Positions 46,315 through 53,731 of a stretch of DNA of 64,000 nt are shown in pieces. The position numbers and the translations under genes are program-made. Position 1 is the stretch's first letter. Each line of letters starts with the position of its first letter. Under the pieces are notes generated by a model. It saw nothing but the letters and a program-made list of their open reading frames with translations. It did not search any database and had not been told where the DNA came from. The stretch is from Chloroflexota bacterium (GTDB lineage: Bacteria > Chloroflexota > Anaerolineae > 4572-78 > J111): NCBI GenBank assembly GCA_016860845.1, contig BOKF01000037.1:18895-82894 (forward strand), read 5' to 3'.

Positions 46315-46701
46315 AGTCTTAGACTGAACAATAAAGTTGTGGACTCGACAATAAAGTTGTAGACCGGACCTACGTGAAATTGACGTCAGATAGGCGCAAA
46401 AACTCCATTTTTAGGTTCTGTGGTGGAAAACTCTAGGGTTCACGATCCTCAGTACACAACTTTATTGTCACGTCTATGTGAGCTAGCGAGACCAAATTAT
46501 CGTTCAGTCTACAACTTTAACCTCTGTTTTCAGGACCGGCGTTTGATAACTCTGGTACCGCGAAAGACAAATGTTTTTACGCCGAAAACACAATATCTGA
46601 AAGGAAATAGCAATGAAACCCACCAGATACAGGCAAAGTTTGAACAATGAACTGGCGAGGCACCAAGCTCCGCCAGTCTACAACTTTATTGTTCTTGTAC
46701 A
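46299..46701. mobile_element. Non-autonomous Tn7-family mini-element, 403 bp
   Basis: The left end reads TGT-CAAA-GGACAATAAAGTC (46299 on) and the right end, on the other strand, TGT-ACAA-GAACAATAAAGTT (46701 down). Tn7 itself begins TGT-GGGC-GGACAATAAAGTC, so the spacing is identical and the first TnsB-type site is almost the same. Three abutting 20-bp sites lie at the left (46308, 46328, 46348), and three in inverse orientation at the right (ACAATAAAG complements at 46460-46468 and 46684-46692, with a weaker one near 46505-46520). Flanks are TTAAA and CTAAA, a near-perfect 5-bp duplication. Nothing inside looks coding. The right end lies 32 bases before a tagged gene. Confidence 0.82.
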
Positions 46702-46733
46702 CTAAAATAAGCCACGGCCAAAAGGAAGACATT

Positions 46734-47630
46734 GTGAGTTGCGGGAGCAAGGCAAAACAGGTGGCGGTGGCTGCTATGAGAGCGGCCGGCATTACCGGTA
46801 ACGTTAGTAAGAAAACTTTCTATATGGGCGCCGCCGCCACCAGTCTACTTCTCAGCGGAGCGTTGTTGGCCCACCAATTATGGCGGCAACGGCAAATATT
46901 GGCTTCGCTCTCGACTAACATTGAGTCAGCTGAGTCGAAAATGACTCAAGCGAACTCGGTCCAACTCAAAGAAAATGGACAATCCACCAAGATCAAAACA
47001 CTGACTGGGCAAGAACGTGTTGCCCCAGTTCCGGCCGAAAAATTAACCGGGCGACGATGTGGGGGATGTCAAGCGGCCGCCGAGAGCAAGCCTGGCCCCT
47101 GGTACGTTATTCAAGGCCAATTCTATTGTCAGGACTGCGCCCAAGGCAAAGCTAGCCAGGCCAATGTGCTTTTGGTCTCAGCGGAAGCATCGCGAGCCGC
47201 CTCCCCTAACTACCCTTACCAGAAAGCAGTGGGCTGGAGTCCGCGGCGAATCAATCTAAAACCACAGTGGATCAGGGTGGGCTCGATTAAGAACGTTGAT
47301 GGGTATGTTGTCACCCATTTAAATGGCAAAGCTTCTGGCTTGGCTATTGCTCCCGAAATCAAAATGGACGATACCAGTCAGCTTAAGATCAACAAAGCCC
47401 GTTGGTTTGTTTATTATGACCGGATTAGCCAGCCCGTAGCCGGGCCGTACGAAAGCATTAATCAAGCCAAGGGGATCGCCTCATTGTTGGTCAATCTTGA
47501 TTGGACCCGTCCAATCGAGGCGTTTACTGAGGACGAAATCCAGGCGGCCAAACAAGCTGGGAATGCTTACCGGGCAGACCTGGAAGAAGAAAAGATCATA
47601 AAAGAGCGAGCTGCGCTGTTCTCTGCTTAA
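46734..47630 (+). CDS. MSC-tagged membrane protein, family B with zinc-ribbon unit
   Basis: 298 residues from GTG (GTG AGT TGC GGG), with AAGGAAG upstream. The open frame extends back to 46647 inside the mini-element, but the tag (MSCGSKAKQVAVAAMRAAGI, then TGNVSKKTFYMG) sets the start. A membrane segment follows (about 33-52, AATSLLLSGALLAHQLW). Then come CGGCQAAAESKPGPWY...FYCQDC (about 108-133), closely like the unit in the 34665 product, and the family B domain (DGYVVTHLNGKASGLAIAPE, RWFVYYDRISQPVAGPYESI, SLLVNLDWTRPIEAF). Last tagged gene of the window. Confidence 0.75.
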   Translation: MSCGSKAKQVAVAAMRAAGITGNVSKKTFYMGAAATSLLLSGALLAHQLWRQRQILASLSTNIESAESKMTQANSVQLKENGQSTKIKTLTGQERVAPVPAEKLTGRRCGGCQAAAESKPGPWYVIQGQFYCQDCAQGKASQANVLLVSAEASRAASPNYPYQKAVGWSPRRINLKPQWIRVGSIKNVDGYVVTHLNGKASGLAIAPEIKMDDTSQLKINKARWFVYYDRISQPVAGPYESINQAKGIASLLVNLDWTRPIEAFTEDEIQAAKQAGNAYRADLEEEKIIKERAALFSA

Positions 47631-47663
47631 ATTTACCTCACCTACTGTAATATGGAGAAACAT

Positions 47664-48188
47664 ATGTCACAAAACAATGAATCTTCGAAAAGAAAGCGAG
47701 TTAAGATCAGTTATTGGTGGCAGCTACCCGTGTCGGTTGATGAGAATTCTTCTCCGAACTGGGTATTGGCCTGTTCCATAAATCAAATGCGTCTACCTCG
47801 ATTTGGTCAGATCATCACCTGGCGTCTTGCCCCACCCCCAAGAGCCGGGCAAGACTCGCTTGTCGTTATAGCTAGAGGGATAGTGTCCGAGGTATCGGAG
47901 GTCAAAGATGGTGAGTACTTCGCAGTGCTTGAGAGAAACTGCAAGGAATACCAGATGGATCCTCTCACTTATGAGGAACTGCATAACTGTCTCAGCGTAG
48001 CGGTAACGGGATTTCATCCCACCATTGGTTGTCTGGAAGGGCCTTTAGTCAGGCTGCTGCCCGAATGCGATCTGGCCGGCATTGCTGACCCACTCGTAAG
48101 ACCACAGGGTAAAGGCGAGCCGGTTGTTTGGGTGGACTGGTCAACTATTTGTAAGGTTACCGATCTGGAAGAAGCCTTGCATGATTAG
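47664..48188 (+). CDS. Hypothetical protein downstream of the last tagged gene
   Basis: 174 residues from the second ATG (TGGAG 7 bases upstream favours 47664 over 47652). Basic N-terminus (SKRKRVKISYWWQLPVSV), then a beta-rich region (QIITWRLAPPPRAGQDSLVV, ARGIVSEVSEV) and VVWVDWSTICKVTDLEEAL near the end. The pattern, a strand-rich unit beginning YWWQLP and ending with a tryptophan-rich strand, is faintly like EVE/PUA-type domains, but this is only a guess. No tag. Confidence 0.55.
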   Translation: MSQNNESSKRKRVKISYWWQLPVSVDENSSPNWVLACSINQMRLPRFGQIITWRLAPPPRAGQDSLVVIARGIVSEVSEVKDGEYFAVLERNCKEYQMDPLTYEELHNCLSVAVTGFHPTIGCLEGPLVRLLPECDLAGIADPLVRPQGKGEPVVWVDWSTICKVTDLEEALHD

Positions 48189-48350
48189 ACCGAAATTCTC
48201 TCCCATCCGGCCGCAGAAAGTTATTCTAAGCCTATAGTCGAAGAGCAGCGCGGCTAGCAGGGGAGGCGATCAGAATTCAGGAACTTTTACCATACTCCAC
48301 GACCTAAATACTGGGGGATTGGCTTTAGATTAGATCAATCGGAGGAACAC

Positions 48351-49229
48351 ATGTCTTTATCAGCCAACGGGAATACACAAATAACAACTCACGCCAATGA
48401 GTACGTACTAGAAGGAGGCCTTTTGATCGATATGGATGGGGTCATCTATCATAATTCTCGCCTCATTCCAGGAGCCGATCTCTTTGTGAATGGCCTTATC
48501 AAAAATGATATCCCCTTCTTGTTTGTAACCAATAATAGCAGCCGAACACGCCGTGATCTGGTGATGAAATTGAAGCAATTGGGAATTGAGGTTACGGAGC
48601 GACATATCTTCACCAGCGCGATGGCTACAGCGCGTTTTCTAGCAGCTCAGAAACCGCACGGCACAGCCTATGTTATCGGTGAAGGAGGGTTGCTACAAGC
48701 CCTACATCTATATGGCTACGCTATTGTTGATTCTGCTCCGGATTACGTCGTGGTTGGCGAAGGACGTAGCTTTACGATGGAGGCAATTGAGGCGGCCGTG
48801 CGTTTGATTCTCAAGGGGGCCAGGCTCATTGCCACGAATCTGGACTCTAACTGTCCAACCGAGCATGGGATGCGGCCGGGGTGCGGAGCTATTGTATCCA
48901 TGCTGGAAAAGGCTACCGGCGTTCAGGCTTTCAGTGTCGGCAAACCCAGCCCCATCATGTTCCATGCGGCTTGTGACGATTTGCATCTGACAACTGCCCA
49001 GATTTCGGTGATCGGCGACACCATGGAAACGGATATCCTGGGTGGCGTCCAACTTGGTTGCCGGACTATTCTGGTACTTTCAGGGGGTACCCGAAAAGAG
49101 GATCTCGTCCGCTACGCCTACCGTCCTGATTTTATCATTAATTCGGTGGCTGATCTGATCGATGATCCTGTAGAGGAACAATCGGCAGATAGGGAAGAGA
49201 TCGAGCTTGTGCTGAGTAGGGACTTTTAA
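48351..49229 (+). CDS. NagD-like HAD-IIA phosphatase
   Basis: 292 residues from ATG with CGGAGGA upstream. HAD motif I is LLIDMDGVIYH at about 25-35 with nucleophile D27 and acid D29; motif II is FVTNNSSR at about 57-64; motif III Lys in VGKPSPIMF at about 200; motif IV GDTMETDILGG at about 223-233. The cap between motifs II and III is of the C2 type. Family members dephosphorylate sugar phosphates, nucleotides or glycolytic side products. Substrate is not deducible. Stands outside the tagged array and looks like ordinary chromosomal or accessory metabolism. Confidence 0.88.
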   Translation: MSLSANGNTQITTHANEYVLEGGLLIDMDGVIYHNSRLIPGADLFVNGLIKNDIPFLFVTNNSSRTRRDLVMKLKQLGIEVTERHIFTSAMATARFLAAQKPHGTAYVIGEGGLLQALHLYGYAIVDSAPDYVVVGEGRSFTMEAIEAAVRLILKGARLIATNLDSNCPTEHGMRPGCGAIVSMLEKATGVQAFSVGKPSPIMFHAACDDLHLTTAQISVIGDTMETDILGGVQLGCRTILVLSGGTRKEDLVRYAYRPDFIINSVADLIDDPVEEQSADREEIELVLSRDF

Positions 49230-49281
49230 CAGGGCTTTAAATAACTGTGACAGTTTAACATTATTAGAGGAGTCAGAAAAA

Positions 49282-49857
49282 ATGGAAGCTACCAGAATTA
49301 AAATAGCAGCGCTAAAACAGCAGAGAGCGCATACCACTTCCCAGCTAGAAAACAAAAGATTAGATAGTCTCATCAGGATTTCACAGTCGCTGGCCAGTGC
49401 GGTCAACTCGGAAGATCTTATAAGAATGATTGCGCACGACGTTTGCGCTTACACGGACGCTGACCAGGTCTTTTTATTATTGCAAGATGCTCAAGGTGAG
49501 CTCCGTATTCGCTCAGAATGGAATAAGGCAGGTCGCCCCAACCGACAGGCTGTTTCGACCTCTGTCTGTAGCAGAGTGATGGAGGGCGAGGATATCCTTA
49601 TTCCCGAAGCTATGAATGATGCCTTATTTCAATCCAAGGAAAGTGTCGTTCTACTCGATCTGCGTTCAGTTTTAGCTACTCCCATCAGGCCGCTTAGGAG
49701 TAACATCCCTAATGGAATTCTATATGCGTGCAGTTACACGGCCGGAGAATTATTTAAATCTGATGACCTGGAATTTCTCAAAGCTGTTGCAGCAATAATT
49801 AGCATTCATCTCCAGTTGGCGGAGCTGTTGGACAAAAAAGAATGTAGGAAGGCATAG
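49282..49857 (+). CDS. Stand-alone GAF-domain protein
   Basis: 191 residues from ATG with AGAGGAG upstream. After a short coiled N-terminus (KIAALKQQRAHTTSQLENKR) a single GAF domain fills residues 30-185: LIRMIAHDVCAYTDADQVFL, SVCSRVMEGEDILIPEAM, LDLRSVLATPIRP, NGILYACSYTAGELFKSDDL. No output domain is attached, so it may sense a small ligand and act through a partner, perhaps the histidine kinase type seen at 14774. It lies 52 bases after the HAD gene and just before the IS607 element. Confidence 0.75.
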   Translation: MEATRIKIAALKQQRAHTTSQLENKRLDSLIRISQSLASAVNSEDLIRMIAHDVCAYTDADQVFLLLQDAQGELRIRSEWNKAGRPNRQAVSTSVCSRVMEGEDILIPEAMNDALFQSKESVVLLDLRSVLATPIRPLRSNIPNGILYACSYTAGELFKSDDLEFLKAVAAIISIHLQLAELLDKKECRKA

Positions 49858-49889
49858 CTATCAACTGCTAAAAATCCCTCCAGGTTCAA

Positions 49890-50139
49890 AAAACCGCCTC
49901 AAATGGTAGCAGACGGCACGTCCCAGACCGTATGCCGGAGCATACGGCGCACCTGGAGCCTGGGGCGGATTAGGAAAGCGGAATCTCACCGCTAAGTCTA
50001 ACTCAAGGGGGTTAAGCCCGACATCGACCTATTGTACGAAGTCAGCCCTGAGCACCCTGTTTGGGTCCCTACCTGCTGGAACACGGGCCTATCCTTCTGT
50101 CGGAGTTACCCGCGCACAGCCAAGCTTGTCTTACTTTAT
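49890..50139 (-). ncRNA. Candidate TnpB guide RNA (omega RNA) scaffold
   Basis: Non-coding DNA directly 3' of tnpB on the same strand, where TnpB guide RNAs are made. It contains a perfect 8-bp hairpin with a four-base loop at 49928-49947 (CCGTATGC/GCATACGG), AGCGG/CCGCT near 49976-49994, and GGG/CCC pairs near 50008. The guide would lie past the 49.88 kb end. Boundaries and activity are inferred. Confidence 0.5.
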
Positions 50140-51690
50140 TCAATTGACTATCAGGCCCGAGGCCTTATCCCACATCGACCACAGTGACCAGTAATGCTGA
50201 TTCTTCCAGTCGGCTAATTTCTCAGCCCACCTCAAATAAGTGGCCCGCAGTTTATCTTGGCGTGGTTTTGTTTGCGCCTCAGCCACTAATCGTTCCCGCA
50301 GCTGGGGGAGCTTCGCCACAATCTCTTTGGGCAGTCGTTCTTTCCATCCCTGCCCGCGTCGAGCAATCACAAATGCGGCGGCTTCGTGACCGCTCATGCC
50401 ATAAGCAAGCGCATATTTGTACTTACCAATGACTGACGTATGGGCAGGATTGACCTGAACTACCTGCAATCCCCGCCGCAACGCCAGCCGGATCGCCAGT
50501 TTGACGATCCGGGTGCGAAATTTGGTCGTGGCGCGGTTAGAACGGTGATGGGTATCGTGATCTTGAGCAAACTTGAGGCTCTCGACGGTTAGACCGGTGA
50601 CCTTCTTTTTTCCCAACCAATCCAGGATATCAGTGAGGGTCTTACCAATCAAAGGCTCTGCCTGAGCTGTGCGCATATCCCCTAGATTGGGGAGCCAGAA
50701 CGTACGCCGGGCCAACAGGTTTCCTCGGGGGCTTGAGATGGCGACCGTTAGCCGGTCGGTGTTACAATCCAGACCGGCCATCACCATCCGGCGTGGCCAC
50801 GGTTCATTTTTGCGCGGCTTATCGGGTAGCATCTCACCGCTTACCTTTTCCCGGATGGTGATATGAGCTCGCCAGGCGCCGCCCGCGTAAATAATCCGGA
50901 CGGCATAGGAGTGCTTCAGCCCCGCCCTGAGAAGTTCACGTTTTCCTTCCGGGATCCACAGGTCAACCGTGTAATAAGTCAGTCGGCCCTTAACTGCCGG
51001 CAACGTGGCAATGGAAATAGTGAACCCGTCATCTTTGGGAGCGATGCGGACGTGTTGGTTGCCGCGATTCCGACTGTTTTCACCTCTGCTCCAAAACTGC
51101 TTCCGACGTCTCCGCTGCCACTGCGGATGCGACATTTGCCCTTTACGGCGGGTATGAAACGCCGCAGCACTGCCAAAAATAACTGAAGGGAGGGTTCCTT
51201 CGTCCAGGTGAGTTTGCCATTTGTCTCGCTTAGCCTGTAGTTTCGTCAACCGGTGTTCCAGTCCGGTGAGTGTTTCCTCCAAGGTGGCTCGTTTGGGTTT
51301 TCGTTTGCCACACCAATAGTCCTTCAGCCGGGTTTCGACTTTGGTGATCTTGGCTTTGGTATTGGCCAGATACTCCGGGATGAGTTCGCGCAGCGCTGCC
51401 TGGTTGGCCGCGGCTTCCAAAATAGCATCACGAGCAAAACGGACATCCATTCCGAAGCGATCACACAGACCTGGTACAATGTCGTCACGTTTCATGCCCT
51501 CGAGTAAGCACCCGTGCGCCGTCCGCAGACCCGCTTGAAAGAGACGATTGGTTCTGAAAAAAGCTCTCTCCGCTTCAGGACAAAGACCCTGCAGGGTCCC
51601 CTGCAAGGTCGTCTCTAGAATGGTTATTCTGTAATTCTCCTCGTAATAGCTCGCTGACCTGATCACTGACCCGTTTACCTCGTTTGCCAT
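50140..51690 (-). CDS. tnpB: TnpB-like protein with atypical RuvC III and no zinc ribbon
   Basis: 516 residues from ATG at 51690 (GTG at 51702 also in frame). RuvC I is MAGLDCNTDRLTVAIS and RuvC II is VTGLTVESLKFAQD, both with their acidic residue. Beyond VVQVNPAHTSVIGKYKYALA the usual CxxC...CxxC zinc ribbon and DRDxNAA motif are missing; the sequence continues GMSGHEAAAFVIARRGQG. This variant appears in a subgroup of IS607-borne TnpB proteins. In active TnpB the third acidic residue is part of the nuclease site, so cleavage is uncertain. It overlaps tnpA by more than 100 bases. Confidence 0.8.
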   Translation of the reverse strand: MANEVNGSVIRSASYYEENYRITILETTLQGTLQGLCPEAERAFFRTNRLFQAGLRTAHGCLLEGMKRDDIVPGLCDRFGMDVRFARDAILEAAANQAALRELIPEYLANTKAKITKVETRLKDYWCGKRKPKRATLEETLTGLEHRLTKLQAKRDKWQTHLDEGTLPSVIFGSAAAFHTRRKGQMSHPQWQRRRRKQFWSRGENSRNRGNQHVRIAPKDDGFTISIATLPAVKGRLTYYTVDLWIPEGKRELLRAGLKHSYAVRIIYAGGAWRAHITIREKVSGEMLPDKPRKNEPWPRRMVMAGLDCNTDRLTVAISSPRGNLLARRTFWLPNLGDMRTAQAEPLIGKTLTDILDWLGKKKVTGLTVESLKFAQDHDTHHRSNRATTKFRTRIVKLAIRLALRRGLQVVQVNPAHTSVIGKYKYALAYGMSGHEAAAFVIARRGQGWKERLPKEIVAKLPQLRERLVAEAQTKPRQDKLRATYLRWAEKLADWKNQHYWSLWSMWDKASGLIVN

Positions 51691-52261
51691 ATATCCGAGC
51701 ACTGAAAGAGGTAATGATTGCGATCAGGTCCTCAACCAACTCCTCGTTAGGCGACTTTGTTTCCGTTGCTTCCATCACTTCGATCCGGCCACCCAGGGTT
51801 GTTACAAACAATTCCAGGTACTCATAACCAAATCGTGCCAAGCGGTCTTTAAACTCAACGACTAGAATATCAGCTTGTTTTTCGGCAATGAGTTGGAGTC
51901 CTTTGCGCAGTTGAGGACGGCGTTCATTGATCCCGGAGGCGATCTCGGTCAAGCTAACTATCACTTGATAACCCTGTTTGACTGCATAGGTTACCAACCG
52001 TTCCTCTTGGCGGGTTAGGTTGCCGCTGTCGGCTTGTTTGCGAGTGGATACCCGGGCATAAATGATGGCTCGATTGGGACCAATTGGAGCCTGTTCTTCC
52101 AATCCAATGGCCGCGCGCAAATCGGCTTCACGGAAACGGCGGTGTCCTCCGGGCGTGTAAGTGGGGTGAATAGCCCCTTTGGCTTGCCAGCGGTCAATCG
52201 TCGCCCGGCTGACGTTGAGATACTTTCTGGCTTCGCTGATGGAGAGAAATTTGTCACTCAT
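51575..52261 (-). CDS. tnpA: IS607-type serine recombinase (TnpA)
   Basis: 228 residues. A MerR-like helix-turn-helix leads (LSISEARKYLNVSRATIDRW, GGHRRFREADL), followed by the resolvase catalytic domain with IIYARVSTRKQ (Ser72 nucleophile), VVEFKDRLARFGYEYLE and the C-terminal ARIYGKRGKR. This N-terminal DNA-binding/C-terminal catalytic order is specific to IS607 transposases. No good ribosome-binding site. The C-terminal tail is extended through the tnpB overlap. Confidence 0.88.
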   Translation of the reverse strand: MSDKFLSISEARKYLNVSRATIDRWQAKGAIHPTYTPGGHRRFREADLRAAIGLEEQAPIGPNRAIIYARVSTRKQADSGNLTRQEERLVTYAVKQGYQVIVSLTEIASGINERRPQLRKGLQLIAEKQADILVVEFKDRLARFGYEYLELFVTTLGGRIEVMEATETKSPNEELVEDLIAIITSFSARIYGKRGKRVSDQVSELLRGELQNNHSRDDLAGDPAGSLS

Positions 52262-52516
52262 GGAAGGAAATATACCTCAATATGAGGCTATATGCAACTA
52301 TATGATGCCCTTTTAATTAACTTTTGGGACCACCCTTGTGTACGAGTTGGCACATAGCGAATTTCGTTAGAGAAAAAGGTGGCAATGATTTGTGACGTTA
52401 GTCTTTTCGAACCACGTGATATGACGATAACCAAAAACGGCTAGTCATCCTTGCGCGTATAACCGTGTTCATACGGTCACCATCATTTGTTCCCGTTCTT
52501 GCGATTATGACTGTTG

Positions 52517-53410
52517 TTAGTTTTTAACGCACTCGGTTTTGAAAAGTCGTACCACGCTAGATTCATCGGTAAATGTCCATTGAGAAGGGGTGATTATGGA
52601 GAACCTAGCGGTCTGGCTATAGTATGGCAGAGCGATCCGGCTCCATTCATATGTTTTAGGGAGTCGGTCCACCACGTACAAACCTTCAATAAGTTTGAGC
52701 GCCGTAGCGCTCAGGAGGGCGCGTTCGTCCGAGGGTCGTATCCGTCTAAAGGAAAGTGGAGCAGAATAGGTTTTGCCAGCATGGATATTTTCGACCCCGC
52801 TGCCGTTACGCCAACTGTAGTTTAATAGAACGTTGGCAAACGCCCTGGCTGGGTGAAGATTTATTTGGGAAGCAGTTTCGTCGTCTACCTGGCGTAATTC
52901 AGGGTGTACCTCGGCCATTCTGAAGAGGCCAGCGAAGAATCCACCTTCTGGTAGACCCTTTAACCGGCTGGGAATCATGGGCAAGACTTCTGAAGCGCAA
53001 CTTAGCAAGGCCTGATAGCGTTTATAATCTTGACGGCGCAGGTCGAGCCAAAAGGCCAGGGCCGTAGAGGCTTCGATATTGATCCGCCGCATCTCTTCAT
53101 CGCTGATATGGCTCTTGGTTGGATCTTTAGCCAGGGGATGGACCGGTTTATGATGGTCAGCGAGGATGGCTAAATAAGAGCTCCACCGCAAGCACAGGTT
53201 AGTCACCACCAATCCCTCTTCTCGAAACGAAACGTAATCATGTCCGGTCGCCCGTTCGGACAGATAATCAACTACCTGAGAAAATAGCGGTTTCTCAGGA
53301 GGATGGATAAGACAAGTCTGCTCGTCATTATCAACAGCCTGTTCCCACCAACCAGCATCTAGGGTCAGCTCTGGAGTTACTACAATCCTCAGGCGATGAT
53401 CATCAAGCAT
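52517..53410 (-). CDS. Hypothetical protein
   Basis: 297 residues from ATG with AGGAGAC upstream. No family recognised. The N-terminal part is strand-rich (LRIVVTPELTLDAGWWEQAV); the middle has a dense block with SHISDEEMRRINIEASTALA, FWLDLRRQDYKRYQALLSCA; the C-terminal half includes NVLLNYSWRNGSGVENIHAG and RRIRPSDERALLSATALKL. The order looks like a complete soluble enzyme or DNA-associated protein, but I would not name it. It is separated from the sigma-factor gene by 320 bases. Confidence 0.6.
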   Translation of the reverse strand: MLDDHRLRIVVTPELTLDAGWWEQAVDNDEQTCLIHPPEKPLFSQVVDYLSERATGHDYVSFREEGLVVTNLCLRWSSYLAILADHHKPVHPLAKDPTKSHISDEEMRRINIEASTALAFWLDLRRQDYKRYQALLSCASEVLPMIPSRLKGLPEGGFFAGLFRMAEVHPELRQVDDETASQINLHPARAFANVLLNYSWRNGSGVENIHAGKTYSAPLSFRRIRPSDERALLSATALKLIEGLYVVDRLPKTYEWSRIALPYYSQTARFSIITPSQWTFTDESSVVRLFKTECVKN

Positions 53411-53731
53411 TTTGTCTCCTACCTTGGGAATTATTCTCCCACTAATAATTCTTCGTGAGACAAATGTACATGGCTGACGAGCCTCAAAGTGGGTTTGATG
53501 GCAAACAGGGGTCGTTATCTATCTTATACGACTTTAACTCCCTCGCTCAACACACGCCACTTTTCTCGGACGTCGAGTACTTTGCGATAGGTCTCCCAAT
53601 CCACTTTCGCGACAGTCTATGATTTACGGGAGGAAGAGTCTGTTCCAGCCAGGTGACGACAAGCGGCTAAGCTTAACCACAGGGAAGGATAGGCAAGTTT
53701 AGCCATCAAAGTCCAACAATTGATACTACCT
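53411..53731. other. Intergenic region, possible gene remnant
   Basis: No full gene. On the minus strand a short open stretch at about 53524-53616 reads TVAKVDWETYRKVLDVREKW, followed by RVLSEGVKVV and a stop, which has the look of the C-terminal end of a lost gene. Otherwise nothing is recognised. Confidence 0.25.

Larger units (their letters stand above)
49880..52340 (-). mobile_element. IS607-type element (serine recombinase plus TnpB), boundaries approximate
   Basis: A serine recombinase gene and a TnpB gene overlap on the minus strand, the standard IS607 order. The 3' non-coding part (49880-50139) carries hairpins expected of a guide-RNA scaffold; the 5' side (52262 to about 52340) has an imperfect palindrome with CCTCAATATGAGG and repeats of TATATG. 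IS607 elements have no terminal inverted repeats, so exact ends cannot be read from one copy. Confidence 0.7.

Noticed and set aside
46420..46650. 76-codon ORF inside the 403-bp element
   Set aside because: Its codons run through the terminal sites and have no believable protein composition.
10394..47630. Tag as a lipoprotein signal with Cys3 as lipobox cysteine
   Set aside because: No hydrophobic segment precedes the Cys, which is at position 3, so signal peptidase II recognition is not possible.
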